Source of the DNA: Limnobaculum eriocheiris
GTDB lineage: Bacteria; Pseudomonadota; Gammaproteobacteria; Enterobacterales; Enterobacteriaceae
Direction: 5' to 3'
Length of the DNA: 35,163 bases
Assembly: GCF_021010575.1 (NCBI RefSeq)
Contig: NZ_JAJNAG010000035.1
Coordinates: 1-35,163, forward strand
The position numbers and the translations under genes were made by a program. Under the pieces are notes generated by a model that searched no databases, was not told where the DNA came from, and saw nothing but the letters and a program-made list of their open reading frames with translations. This document shows, one piece after another, positions 16,850 through 27,745 of this stretch. How positions within the stretch are numbered: position 1 is the first letter of the stretch; every line of letters starts with the position of its first letter.

Positions 16850-17803
16850 TTATTTGAATATATCTGCCGTTACGGTAGTGTTACCACTGCCTTTTTGCCA
16901 CTCGCGAGTTACGTGGAAGTATTTACCACCTTTTGCCGCCGCGCGTTTAGCAACTTGTTCGTACATTTCGACTGAGTTGCTGAAGTTATCCGTAAAGGTA
17001 ATGCTATCAAACGGTGTCATTTTCATGGCAGTGGCGTTGTTTAGCATTTGTACTTTGGTGCCATCTTTAAGCGTCACGGTATAACGGGAACCTTCAGAGC
17101 TGGTTTGCGTTTCAAAGAAACGGCCTACATCGGCACTGAAAGAGCTGGAAGAGGCGACGTTTGGAATCTCAACTTCTGCTGCCGCTGTACCACCAGCAGC
17201 CAGTGCCGCTTTACCTGCTTCGGAATCAGCAGGAATTGGGTTTTCCTGAGTCTGGATTTTACGTTCCGGCGCATCTTTCTTATAAATGAAAGCCGTTATG
17301 TACTGGTTAGCACCACGGTTTGCATCAATCTGCCTGACGATGAAGAAAGAGTAAGCGCCTTTTTCACTGGCCAGTTTACCAATAGCACTGTTGATATCGT
17401 CCTGAAGAGGAAAATTGCCGCGAATAGAAACGGTATCAAAGGGCTCTAATTTGCTGGCCTCGTCGCGAGGTAATTCACGAACGCCGTTATAGACACTGTA
17501 CTTCACTTCTTTAACGGCTGGTTGGGCATCGGTACGGTACAGATCAACAGTAACACGTGAATTGCTACCGTTGTTGATTTCACTGATATCGCGAACAAAG
17601 AACGCTGATGCTCCACGCTTATCCGCTTGCTTTGATGCTGCTTTGTTAGCGTCATAAATACTATCGTAGCGACCAGAAAAGGTGATTCGGTCAAAAGGTG
17701 CTAATGAGTCAGCCTTCTCAGGGGTGAGTTCTTCAGCAGCAAACGCAGAAAAAGTCATTACAGAAAGCAGGGCTGCGGTAATTAGCGTTGTCTTCAGCTT
17801 CAT
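16850..17803 (-). CDS. ydgH: Periplasmic triple-DUF1471 protein YdgH
   Basis: The 317-residue exported protein begins with a signal peptide (cleavage probably after AFA). It has three copies of the BhsA/McbA (DUF1471, YhcN) fold. The repeats show as LAPFDRITFSGRYDSIYDA, LEPFDTVSIRGNFPLQDD and MTPFDSITFTDNFSNSVEM, each followed by ASAFFV, AYSFFI or YFHV strands. E. coli YdgH is nearly the same length and has been linked to envelope lipid and stress phenotypes, with no defined activity. Its place between ydgI and pntA is as in E. coli. A divergent 377-bp gap separates it from pntA. Confidence 0.92.
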   Translation of the reverse strand: MKLKTTLITAALLSVMTFSAFAAEELTPEKADSLAPFDRITFSGRYDSIYDANKAASKQADKRGASAFFVRDISEINNGSNSRVTVDLYRTDAQPAVKEVKYSVYNGVRELPRDEASKLEPFDTVSIRGNFPLQDDINSAIGKLASEKGAYSFFIVRQIDANRGANQYITAFIYKKDAPERKIQTQENPIPADSEAGKAALAAGGTAAAEVEIPNVASSSSFSADVGRFFETQTSSEGSRYTVTLKDGTKVQMLNNATAMKMTPFDSITFTDNFSNSVEMYEQVAKRAAAKGGKYFHVTREWQKGSGNTTVTADIFK

Positions 17804-19713
<1,910 letters not shown>

Positions 19714-19725
19714 GGAGTAACAAAT

Positions 19726-21132
19726 ATGTCTGGAGGATTAGTTACTGCCGCATATATTGTTGCCGCGGTGTTGTTTATTTTCAGTCTTGCTGGTTTATCC
19801 AAGCATGAAACGTCAAAAATGGGTAATACCTTTGGCGTACTGGGGATGGCAATTGCTTTAATCGCGACGATTTTCGGGCCTTATTCAAGTAATGTAGGCT
19901 GGATTATCATGGCGATGATCATCGGTGGCGCTATCGGTATTTACCTTGCCAGAAAAGTAGAGATGACCGAAATGCCGGAGCTGGTTGCTATTCTGCACAG
20001 CTTCGTCGGTCTGGCTGCGGTATTAGTTGGTTTTAACAGCTATATCGTTGGCCCACATATGGAAGGCGTACCGGCACACGAACTGCAAGTGGTGTTAAAC
20101 ATCCATAACGTTGAAGTATTCCTTGGGATCTTCATTGGTGCGGTTACCTTTACCGGTTCCGTTGTGGCGTTTGGTAAACTGCGCGGCATTATTTCATCTA
20201 AACCAATGATGTTACCTCATCGCCATAAGCTGAATCTGGCTGCGGTATTGGTTTCATTTGTACTGATGGTTCTGTTTGTTAACAGTGATAGCACCGGGTT
20301 CCAGGTGTTTGCATTACTGATAATGACGCTGATTGCACTGGCATTTGGTTGGCATCTGGTGGCTTCTATCGGCGGTGCGGATATGCCGGTAGTGGTTTCA
20401 ATGCTGAACTCCTACTCAGGCTGGGCGGCAGCGGCAGCGGGCTTTATGTTGAGTAACGACCTGCTGATCGTAACCGGTGCGCTGGTTGGTTCTTCCGGTG
20501 CGATTCTGTCTTACATCATGTGTAAAGCGATGAACCGTTCGTTTATCAGCGTTATTGCCGGCGGATTTGGTACCGATGGTTCCTCTACCGGTGAAGACGA
20601 AGAAGTGGGCGAACACCGTGAAACGACGGCGGAAGAAGTGGCAGAACTGCTGAAGAATTCCAGCTCTGTTATCATCACTCCGGGATACGGTATGGCTGTG
20701 GCACAGGCGCAATATCCGGTTGCTGATATTACCGCCAGGTTACGTGAGCGTGGTATTAAAGTTCGCTTTGGTATTCACCCGGTTGCAGGGCGCTTACCTG
20801 GCCATATGAACGTACTGCTGGCAGAAGCCAAAGTACCTTATGATATCGTACTGGAGATGGATGAAATCAACGAAGATTTCCCGGATACCGATACCGTATT
20901 AGTCATTGGTGCAAACGACACGGTTAACCCGGCAGCGATGGAAGATCCTCGTAGTCCTATCGCGGGTATGCCAGTACTGGAAGTGTGGAAAGCGCAGAAC
21001 GTTATCGTATTTAAACGTTCTATGAATACCGGCTATGCCGGCGTTCAGAACCCGCTGTTCTTCAAAGAAAATACCCAAATGCTGTTTGGTGATGCTAAAG
21101 AGAGTGTGGATAAAATCCTACGCGCTTTATAA
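19726..21132 (+). CDS. pntB: Proton-translocating transhydrogenase subunit beta
   Basis: The 468-residue beta subunit carries about nine membrane helices (dII) and the C-terminal NADP-binding dIII domain ([16 protein letters not shown], then [17 protein letters not shown] and IGANDTVNP). It is nearly identical to E. coli PntB except for a few extra residues in the loop after LVGFNSYI ([14 protein letters not shown]). That loop faces away from the nucleotide sites. An AAGGAG site lies seven bases before the ATG. The operon ends here, followed by a 13-bp tandem duplication (21129-21154) that begins in the stop codon, and a strong terminator. Confidence 0.97.
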   Translation: MSGGLVTAAYIVAAVLFIFSLAGLSKHETSKMGNTFGVLGMAIALIATIFGPYSSNVGWIIMAMIIGGAIGIYLARKVEMTEMPELVAILHSFVGLAAVLVGFNSYIVGPHMEGVPAHELQVVLNIHNVEVFLGIFIGAVTFTGSVVAFGKLRGIISSKPMMLPHRHKLNLAAVLVSFVLMVLFVNSDSTGFQVFALLIMTLIALAFGWHLVASIGGADMPVVVSMLNSYSGWAAAAAGFMLSNDLLIVTGALVGSSGAILSYIMCKAMNRSFISVIAGGFGTDGSSTGEDEEVGEHRETTAEEVAELLKNSSSVIITPGYGMAVAQAQYPVADITARLRERGIKVRFGIHPVAGRLPGHMNVLLAEAKVPYDIVLEMDEINEDFPDTDTVLVIGANDTVNPAAMEDPRSPIAGMPVLEVWKAQNVIVFKRSMNTGYAGVQNPLFFKENTQMLFGDAKESVDKILRAL

Positions 21133-21166
21133 GATTCATTGATAAGATTCATTGCCGTAAGCAAAA

Positions 21167-21192
21167 GAAAGGGCCGCAATTGCGGCCCTTTC
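21167..21192. terminator. Bidirectional terminator between pntB and uspE
   Basis: A perfect 26-base palindrome, GAAAGGGCCGCAA (21167-21179) with its complement through 21192, lies between the two converging genes and suits both. Confidence 0.85.
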
Positions 21193-21209
21193 TCATGAAT
21201 CAAACTCTG

Positions 21210-22154
21210 TTAATCTTCATCATCATGATCGTCATGCTCTGATGTGTCATCCGGTTTAATCGCCAGAAGGTCACATTTCAGATGACCGATCAGACGTTCT
21301 GCGGTATTACCAATAAAGGCAGCGGAGAGCCCGGTTCTGCCGACGGTACCCAATACCACAATACCGGCATGAATTTGTTCAGCCACTGCCGGGATAACAT
21401 CTTCCGGCATGCCTTTTTCTACGTGGGTCAACTCTTCCGGAATACCGAATTCCTGACGCAGTGCTTTCATGGCCACCAGGAACTGGCCGCGAATGGCATT
21501 GTTATAAACCGTAGGATCAAATTCCGGCAGCTCAATAGCAATATTGATGGATGTAGAAGGGTATGCACTGACCAGCTCAACTTCGGTGCTGTCAGCAAAA
21601 GCGGCCAGCTCCAGTGATTCTCTAACCAGTTTGCGGTTTAGCTCATCGTGGAAATCTTCTTCACTGGAAAGGTTAACAGAAACCAGTGCTTTACCATGCT
21701 CCGGCCACGGCTGATCTTTTACCATCCAGACCGCACAAGGTGCTTTACGTAGCAGGTGCCAGTCCAGCGGGGTGAAGATTACCGATTCCAGTATATCGTG
21801 TTGGTGGGCCGCTTTAAGCAGCAGGTCGTGGTCGTGTTCGATAATCTCTTCAATGACCGCTTCATGATAGCGTTTATGCCAGACAACTTTAATTTCAATA
21901 TTAACGCCGGATTCCAGATAGTAGTGGCTTAACTGACGTATCCAGGCTACCCGCTGGTCGATAGCGCTTTGGCGCATCGCCATGCGTTCATCCAGAGAGA
22001 GCAGGCTGGTCACTTCATAAGAAAAATCGAAAATAGGCAGAAATGCCTTAATTTTCCCGCCATTACGACGAACAAGATAGACGGCGCGCCGTAGAGCGGC
22101 TTGATCCTCTTCATCCGGATCGATTGCGACAAGAAGATTTTGATAATGTGCCAT
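21210..22154 (-). CDS. uspE: Tandem universal stress protein E
   Basis: The 314-residue protein is two Usp domains in tandem, as in E. coli UspE (316 residues). The first begins [15 protein letters not shown]. The second ends with the nucleotide-loop-like [21 protein letters not shown], which keeps the G-x2-G-x9-G(N/S/T) pattern. The C-terminus is a short acidic tail ([10 protein letters not shown]). UspE affects motility, aggregation and stress survival in E. coli. It lies just downstream of fnr in the same orientation, the standard enterobacterial arrangement. Confidence 0.95.
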   Translation of the reverse strand: MAHYQNLLVAIDPDEEDQAALRRAVYLVRRNGGKIKAFLPIFDFSYEVTSLLSLDERMAMRQSAIDQRVAWIRQLSHYYLESGVNIEIKVVWHKRYHEAVIEEIIEHDHDLLLKAAHQHDILESVIFTPLDWHLLRKAPCAVWMVKDQPWPEHGKALVSVNLSSEEDFHDELNRKLVRESLELAAFADSTEVELVSAYPSTSINIAIELPEFDPTVYNNAIRGQFLVAMKALRQEFGIPEELTHVEKGMPEDVIPAVAEQIHAGIVVLGTVGRTGLSAAFIGNTAERLIGHLKCDLLAIKPDDTSEHDDHDDED

Positions 22155-22272
22155 TTAGCGCCTCCCGTTAAATACCTAAAGTATAGTTAAAGATAAACCA
22201 TATAAAGGGAACAGAACAGACGAGGAACGGGACTCGGATCAAGATTTGGTTAAAATCCTGATCCGACAATGA

Positions 22273-23022
22273 TTATTCGCTTTGATTTTGACCAGCCAGT
22301 TCGGCCAGGGTGTCGATATCCTGAATAGTAATATATTTACCTTTAACGCTCAGGATTTCGCTTTTCTGAAAACGCCCCAGTAAACGACTGATGGTTTCAA
22401 CCGTCAGGCCCAGATAGTTACCAATATCACCACGGGTCATGGTCAGGCGGAACTCTCTTGGGGAGAAACCGCGCTGGGCAAAACGGCGAGAGAAGTTATA
22501 AATAAACGCCGCCAGACGCTCTTCTGCATTTTTCTTCGACAACAGCAGAATCATGTCCTGATCGCCTTTAATCTCACCGCTCATCAGACGCATGATTTGT
22601 TGACGCAGGCTTGGCATTTTACCGGACAGATCGTCCAGTACTTCATAAGGAATTTCGCAAACCATCGAGGTTTCCAGCGCCTGAGCAAAGCTTGGGTGCA
22701 TATGATTACCAATGGCATCAAAACCCACCAAGTCACCTGCCAGATGGAAGCCAGTGATTTGCTCATCACCTTGTTCAGTGATGGTATAGCTTTTTATAGT
22801 ACCGGAGCGAATGGCATACAGAGATTTCAGATCGTCGCCTGCTTTAAACAGAGCCTGACCTTTTTGAATCGGCTTTTTACGCTCAATAATATTGTCGAGC
22901 TGATTCAGTTCATGCTCATTCAGCGTAAAAGGAATGCATAACGGGCTGATACAGCAATCCTGACAGTGGATTGCACATCCGCCTGATTGTATGCGCCGAA
23001 TTGTTCGCTTTTCCGGAATCAT
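22273..23022 (-). CDS. fnr: FNR, oxygen-sensing global regulator
   Basis: FNR is a CRP-family activator/repressor that senses oxygen through a [4Fe-4S] cluster. The 249 residues align with E. coli FNR without N-terminal gaps. Cluster ligands Cys20, Cys23, Cys29 and Cys122 are present, Cys16 is also kept, and the recognition helix reads [12 protein letters not shown] with the expected Glu, Ser and Arg. Residue 24, serine in E. coli, is cysteine here (codons TGC TGT at 23-24), giving [10 protein letters not shown]. In E. coli, Ser24 is known to influence how fast the cluster reacts with oxygen. The gene is followed by uspE and preceded by an FNR box. Confidence 0.97.
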   Translation of the reverse strand: MIPEKRTIRRIQSGGCAIHCQDCCISPLCIPFTLNEHELNQLDNIIERKKPIQKGQALFKAGDDLKSLYAIRSGTIKSYTITEQGDEQITGFHLAGDLVGFDAIGNHMHPSFAQALETSMVCEIPYEVLDDLSGKMPSLRQQIMRLMSGEIKGDQDMILLLSKKNAEERLAAFIYNFSRRFAQRGFSPREFRLTMTRGDIGNYLGLTVETISRLLGRFQKSEILSVKGKYITIQDIDTLAELAGQNQSE

Positions 23023-23042
23023 AAAATTTAACTCTACTTTAT

Positions 23043-23056
23043 TTGATATGTGTCAA
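23043..23056. promoter_or_regulatory. FNR box at the fnr promoter
   Basis: TTGATATGTGTCAA matches the TTGAT-N4-ATCAA consensus except one base. It lies 21 bases upstream of the fnr start codon, the layout of the autoregulatory site in E. coli fnr. Negative autoregulation is therefore likely. Confidence 0.7.
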
Positions 23057-23635
23057 TTTTAACAGTTTTTCGCCTAATAGGTAAGGCTTGAACAAAAGTC
23101 GGTACAAGAGTTGTGAGCATAACGACAAAAAAACAATAACGCGATGATTCTAATGATAATTAATTTGAACGCTGATCCGATTAATAACCACTTTATTGTT
23201 GTGTATATATCGATTTGATGCTTTTTTAATCTCAAACCTAAAAATTTGGTTAAAAAAAAGAAATATACGGATATTTGACCTGTTATATGACCCCATATCG
23301 AAAATAAACACTGAATTGATGTGGTTAATTCGATAATAATTGATGATTATTTAACATTGTGGTCATTTTTTGTCTGTTTTTTGAGATTGTCAGGTGAACA
23401 ACTCTATGACTAGTATAATTGACAGGTATGTTTTAAACCAATTTAGCTAACCGTTAAGGTAACGCTACGTTCTCTCTTTGCTATTAAATCAGTATATACC
23501 GGGTCAGGGAGGCTATTTTTATCCGGATACTGATGTATCAGGCGTTTTTCGATAACGTTGCATAATATAGAGATATCTGTTTCTACTTTTGTCATAGTTT
23601 GATAGAGATCAGGTTTATTATATTAATTAATTACG
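23057..23635. other. AT-rich fnr-fetM divergent intergenic region
   Basis: No gene is supported here. A partial Fur-box match (23149-23167, 13 of 19) lies nearer fnr. An imperfect AATAAT/ATTATT dyad occurs near 23334-23350. A possible fetM promoter is TTGATA (23599-23604) with TATTAA (23621-23626), spaced 16 bases. The rest is strongly AT-rich without clear structure. Confidence 0.4.
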
Positions 23636-23678
23636 TATAATGAGAATAAATATTATTGTGAGAATGTTTATCATAATT
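23636..23678. promoter_or_regulatory. Two adjacent candidate Fur boxes at the fetM start
   Basis: TATAATGAGAATAAATATT (23636-23654) and GAGAATGTTTATCATAATT (23660-23678) each match the 19-bp Fur consensus at 14 positions by my count. They lie just downstream of the possible promoter and directly before the ATG at 23679. Such pairing is usual for strongly iron-repressed operons. Confidence 0.6.
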
Positions 23679-25595
23679 ATGCGTATTATTCAGAAAGCTT
23701 TGTTACTTTGCATAGGATGGCTGGCGTTAAGCGCTGTGGTTGTAGCCGATACCGATTATAAGCAGTTGACGGATGATATTCGCCAACGCCTGGATAAAAC
23801 TTCTCAACTCTACCAGCAACAACAAATCGCTGATGCTCGTACCGAAGTTCAAATGGCCTATTTTGAGGTGTTTGAAAATCTGGAAGGGCCTATTCGTATT
23901 AATATCTCCGCCCAAAAAAGCTACCAGATGGAAGCCGCTTTTGGTGAAATCAGAAAGATGATTGGTGAGAATAAACCACAAAGCGAAGTTGATGAGAAAA
24001 TCAATTGGTTAAAAGGGGAGCTGGATAGTGTATTGCCGGTTCTGGCCGATGGTCATCAACTAACGGCAGAACAACAGCACGGCACTTATGATAATGACCA
24101 AATAGCCCCTTACTGGCAACAAAGTTTTAAAACCATTGATGATCTGTTGGCAGAAGCTATCTCGTTGTATCAACAAAATAACTATGCGGAAGCGCGTCTT
24201 CGGATTCAAAAGGCTCAGTATGATGGGTTTAAAAATTCAGAGATGGAGATGTCTGTTCGTCAGAACCGCTCTTCTCAGCAAGCAGGTGAGATAAATCGGC
24301 AGTTTAGCGAGCTGATTAAAATCAGTGGCGAAGCGGATCAAATGAATGAAGTCAGCTATCGTATCACAACCTTATTACAGGACCTTGAAGATCTTCTTCC
24401 CGGGTTACCAACCACCCGTGATACCCAACAGGCTGTAGCCAGCACCAATAGCGCTATTAAAGATAGTGTGCCTGATGCTGACTGGCCGAAAGTGGTTACG
24501 GATATTGATAAGGCGGTTAATGCCGCGTTGGAACAGTATGGTGCCGGTGATGCTAAAGGCGCAATGATGGCGATTCAGGATGCTTACTTCGACCTGTTTG
24601 AAGCCAGCGGGATGGAAAATAAGATCGGTTCCCGTGATTCTGCCTTTAAAACCAAAATTGAAAGCTATTTCACTCGTATGGTGAGCCAGATTAAAGCCGG
24701 GCAACCCATGGAGTCGATACAGCAACAGTCTCAGGCTTTGCAGCAGGATCTAAATTCTGCGGTAGAGATGCTGGGTACCGGCGGCCAGACCAGTTGGAGC
24801 CTGTTGATCTATAGTTTGCTGATTATTGTACGTGAAGGTCTGGAAGCACTGCTGATCGTTGCTGCCATTGTGGCCTATCTGGTGAAGAACAACCATCATG
24901 ACAAGCTACGACTCATTCGTCAGTCGGTATATGTTGCGCTGGTTACCAGCGTAATAACCGCGGTGCTGTTCCAGTGGTTGTTCTCTAATTCCGGTGCCAG
25001 CCGTGAGTTACTGGAAGGCATAACCATGCTGATAGCCGTAGTGATGCTGTTCTCCATGAGCTATTGGTTATTGTCTAAAGTGGAAGCTCGCCACTGGAAA
25101 GCCTATTTAGAAGGTAAACTTTCCCAATCGTTAAGTACCGGCTCGGTGGTTGGCCTTTGGTTAACCTGCTTCTTGGCGGTATACCGCGAAGGGGCTGAAA
25201 CCGTTCTGTTCTATTTTGCCCTGATGGGGGACTCAACCTCTGTCAGCGGTCATCTCTCTATTCTGGCCGGTTTTGTGATTGGCTGTGTCATTTTACTGAT
25301 TGCCTATCTGATCATGCGTTTTACCGTAGTGAAATTACCGTTGAAACCATTCTTTATGTTTACCGGTAGCTTTATGTATCTGATGGCTTTTGTTTTCGCA
25401 GGCAAAGGTGTTCTGGAGTTGATTGAAGGAAAACTGTTTGAGCCTACGTTGTTGTCAGGAATGCCTGAAATTTCCTGGCTGGGGATCTACCCCTATATCG
25501 AAACCCTGGCTCCGCAGGCAGTACTGATTGTTGCTGCTTTGGTTGCGCTTTGGGTGATGAAAAAAAATTCGTCTGCGATAGCGGCGAATGCATAA
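23679..25595 (+). CDS. fetM: FTR1-family iron permease with periplasmic repeat domain
   Basis: This protein of about 638 residues is the membrane permease of a Fet/P19-type iron uptake system. After a signal peptide (MRIIQKALLL...VVVA) comes a periplasmic helical region of roughly 340 residues. It has three related repeats, seen as AYFEVFENLEG, AQYDGFKNSEM and AYFDLFEASGM. Then come about seven membrane helices with the two FTR1 iron-binding motifs, REGLE beginning at Arg385 and REGAE at Arg503. Both motifs are intact. The ATG at 23679 gives a proper signal peptide. In-frame ATGs at 23640 and 23664 are possible, none with a clear ribosome site, and the earlier ones lie in the Fur boxes. The next gene encodes the P19 partner. 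Confidence 0.9.
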   Translation: MRIIQKALLLCIGWLALSAVVVADTDYKQLTDDIRQRLDKTSQLYQQQQIADARTEVQMAYFEVFENLEGPIRINISAQKSYQMEAAFGEIRKMIGENKPQSEVDEKINWLKGELDSVLPVLADGHQLTAEQQHGTYDNDQIAPYWQQSFKTIDDLLAEAISLYQQNNYAEARLRIQKAQYDGFKNSEMEMSVRQNRSSQQAGEINRQFSELIKISGEADQMNEVSYRITTLLQDLEDLLPGLPTTRDTQQAVASTNSAIKDSVPDADWPKVVTDIDKAVNAALEQYGAGDAKGAMMAIQDAYFDLFEASGMENKIGSRDSAFKTKIESYFTRMVSQIKAGQPMESIQQQSQALQQDLNSAVEMLGTGGQTSWSLLIYSLLIIVREGLEALLIVAAIVAYLVKNNHHDKLRLIRQSVYVALVTSVITAVLFQWLFSNSGASRELLEGITMLIAVVMLFSMSYWLLSKVEARHWKAYLEGKLSQSLSTGSVVGLWLTCFLAVYREGAETVLFYFALMGDSTSVSGHLSILAGFVIGCVILLIAYLIMRFTVVKLPLKPFFMFTGSFMYLMAFVFAGKGVLELIEGKLFEPTLLSGMPEISWLGIYPYIETLAPQAVLIVAALVALWVMKKNSSAIAANA

Positions 25596-25686
25596 CAGGA
25601 AGCTTTGCTCGTTGCTTTGCGTTTGTTCTTAATGTCGCAGCGAAAGCGGCAATACCAATACTGATAATAAAGAGGATGGAAAAAAG

Positions 25687-26214
25687 ATGGCAATGAATAA
25701 AACATTAGTTACTGGTGCGTTGATTGCGGGTCTGTTTACTGCACCTGCAGCACTGGCTTTTAAAGAGTATCCAGCCGGTGAACCCGTCAAAATGAATGAA
25801 ATGGAGATCGCAGCCGTTTATTTACAGCCGATCGACATGGAACCTCGTGGCATGGGGCTACCGGCAGCTAAGGCGGATATTCATCTGGAAGCGGATATCC
25901 ATTCTGTTGAAGGTAACAAGAATGGTTTTGGGGCTGGAGAGTGGATGCCATACCTGACCATCGCTTATACCCTGGTTAACACCGATACCGGTGAAAAGCA
26001 GGAAGGTACCTTTATGCCAATGGTGGCGGGTGATGGCCCTCACTATGGTGCCAATATCAAAATGATGGGCGTGGGTAACTATAAAGTGACTTACCACATT
26101 GAACCGCCATCAAAAGCAGGTTTACATCGTCACACCGATAGCGAAACCGGCGTTGGCCGTTGGTGGAAACCATTTGATGTTAGCTTCGACTTTAAATATG
26201 TCGGTCTGAACTAA
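25687..26214 (+). CDS. fetP: P19-type periplasmic iron-uptake protein
   Basis: The 175-residue protein has a signal peptide ending ALA. Its mature domain is of the P19/Tp34 family, known as FetP in uropathogenic E. coli and P19 in Campylobacter. Those proteins are periplasmic dimers that bind copper and iron and feed the FTR1 permease. Metal-ligand candidates are the methionine/histidine-rich stretches MEPRGMGLP, EGTFMPMVAGDGPHYG and LHRHTD. The gene follows fetM by 91 bases, with an AGAGGA site before ATG 25687. A hairpin after the stop could attenuate transcription into the rest of the operon. Confidence 0.9.
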   Translation: MAMNKTLVTGALIAGLFTAPAALAFKEYPAGEPVKMNEMEIAAVYLQPIDMEPRGMGLPAAKADIHLEADIHSVEGNKNGFGAGEWMPYLTIAYTLVNTDTGEKQEGTFMPMVAGDGPHYGANIKMMGVGNYKVTYHIEPPSKAGLHRHTDSETGVGRWWKPFDVSFDFKYVGLN

Positions 26215-26223
26215 GCCCAGCCT

Positions 26224-26262
26224 CGTCGGGTGAGTGAGTTTACTTACCCGGCGGTTGTTTTG
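26224..26262 (+). terminator. Terminator-like hairpin inside the iron operon
   Basis: CGTCGGGTGAGT (26224-26235) pairs with ACTTACCCGGCG (26242-26253 region), with one or two mismatches, and is followed by GTTGTTTTGAT. It lies just after fetP. Partial termination would give more FetM/FetP than downstream proteins. That effect is inference. Confidence 0.5.
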
Positions 26263-26363
26263 ATATTTCTGTGTTGTTGGTTGTATGGGACGGCGATAGT
26301 TCATACAACTAATAATAAATTCTGAATATATTGCCGCTTCGGCTTTGTTAGCGAGCGGGGTAC

Positions 26364-27743
26364 ATGTCGATGATGAGTTATTTTCTGGTTTCGGTATTAC
26401 AATCATTTCTACCAACCGCTTTGCTGTTGGGGCTTAACTGGTCTTTACGCAAAACGCCCCATGTTCGTCCATTAATTTGGTTAACCCTGCTGGGATTTTT
26501 TGCCGGAACGGCAACCGGTATTAACCTTCCAACATCGCAACAATGGGTACTGTTTTGCACCGCATTACAGCTGACGCTGATACTGCTGTTTTTGTTAAGC
26601 CAACTGGTCTCGTTGTCAAAAGTTGGTTATTTCTGGCAGTTAGTTTTGCTGTTTGTCGCGGCTTTGCGTTGGGGGCAAACGCCAAACCTTAGCGCGATTA
26701 CCGCCACTAACGTTATCAACACTGATTTACTTCTAAATATCAGTGCGGTGGTGGCCGGACTCATTCTGGTGGCGTTTTCCGGTACGTTAATGACATTTTG
26801 TATGCGTCAATTGCGCTATTTACGCTGGCCGCTACTGATCATTCTGTCATTATTGCTGTTAGCACCACTGTCCGGTGAGCTGATGCTGGTATTGATGAAG
26901 CTACAGGTGGTTGAGTTAACCAAATCATTACTCAGCTATGTGGCAAAAGTGACGAATATCAATAGTCTTAACAGCTATGTATGTGCCGCGGTGTTGCTGT
27001 TTAGTGGCGTTATTTATTTAATTAAAGTGGTATTGCCGCGTTCTATCGCCCGGGCAGAGCCTCGCCCAATCGAACATCGCAAAGCGGTGGTCCATTATCA
27101 GAATTCCCGCCGTATCTTTGTTATCACATTACTGTTGGCGTTGCTGACCGCCGGGGCTCAACTGTATTGGGACAAAGTAGCCTCTCAACCGCCAAGGCTT
27201 TCTGAAGCGCTGCCGGTCACTCTGGCCAGTGATGGTCTGGTGCATATTCCCGTTGAACAGGTAAAAGACGGTAAATTGCATCGTTTTGTCTGGGTGGCTG
27301 AAGACGGTAAAGCGGTTCGTTTTTTTGTCATAAACCGCTATCCGGATAAGTTACGCTTAGGGGTGGTATTTGATGCCTGTCTGCTGTGTGGCGATCAGGG
27401 CTATGTGATGGAGGGTAATCAGGTTATCTGTGTTGCCTGCGATGTGCGCATCTTTATTCCTTCGATTGGTAAACCCGGCGGCTGTAATCCGGTACCAATT
27501 GATGAATGGGATATGACCGATACGGAATTGACCATCAGTAAAAAATCGCTGGAGAGTGGGCTAAATTACTTCTCTACCATTGTAACGCTGGAAGTGACCG
27601 ATCCGGTCGACGGCAGCAAGCTGACTAATACCAAAGCGGAACATCGCTATACCTTTGCCGGAAAAACCTACTTCTTCTCAACGGCAGCAAACTATGAAGC
27701 CTTCAGGGACAACCCGGAGAAGTTTGTGAAGGAGGAACAGTAA
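26364..27743 (+). CDS. DUF2318 Cys-rich membrane protein with YHS-like C-terminus
   Basis: The 459-residue protein starts with six to eight hydrophobic helices (to about residue 270). It then has an extracytoplasmic DUF2318 domain with CLLCG at Cys339, CVACD at Cys356 and a GGCNPVPI motif, so it probably binds a metal or cluster. The last 40 residues, YTFAGKTYFFSTAANYEAFR and DNPEKFV, look like a YHS domain, but the usual cysteine is replaced. Homologues sit in the same place in Fet/P19 operons of Campylobacter and E. coli strains. The role is thought to be electron transfer or metal handling for imported iron. Its stop is two bases before the next gene. Confidence 0.85.
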   Translation: MSMMSYFLVSVLQSFLPTALLLGLNWSLRKTPHVRPLIWLTLLGFFAGTATGINLPTSQQWVLFCTALQLTLILLFLLSQLVSLSKVGYFWQLVLLFVAALRWGQTPNLSAITATNVINTDLLLNISAVVAGLILVAFSGTLMTFCMRQLRYLRWPLLIILSLLLLAPLSGELMLVLMKLQVVELTKSLLSYVAKVTNINSLNSYVCAAVLLFSGVIYLIKVVLPRSIARAEPRPIEHRKAVVHYQNSRRIFVITLLLALLTAGAQLYWDKVASQPPRLSEALPVTLASDGLVHIPVEQVKDGKLHRFVWVAEDGKAVRFFVINRYPDKLRLGVVFDACLLCGDQGYVMEGNQVICVACDVRIFIPSIGKPGGCNPVPIDEWDMTDTELTISKKSLESGLNYFSTIVTLEVTDPVDGSKLTNTKAEHRYTFAGKTYFFSTAANYEAFRDNPEKFVKEEQ

Positions 27744-27745
27744 CT

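Noticed and set aside
22236-22270. Hairpin after fnr as a terminator
   Set aside because: A CGGATCA/TGATCCG stem exists, but it has mismatches and no T-run on the fnr strand, so I did not list it.
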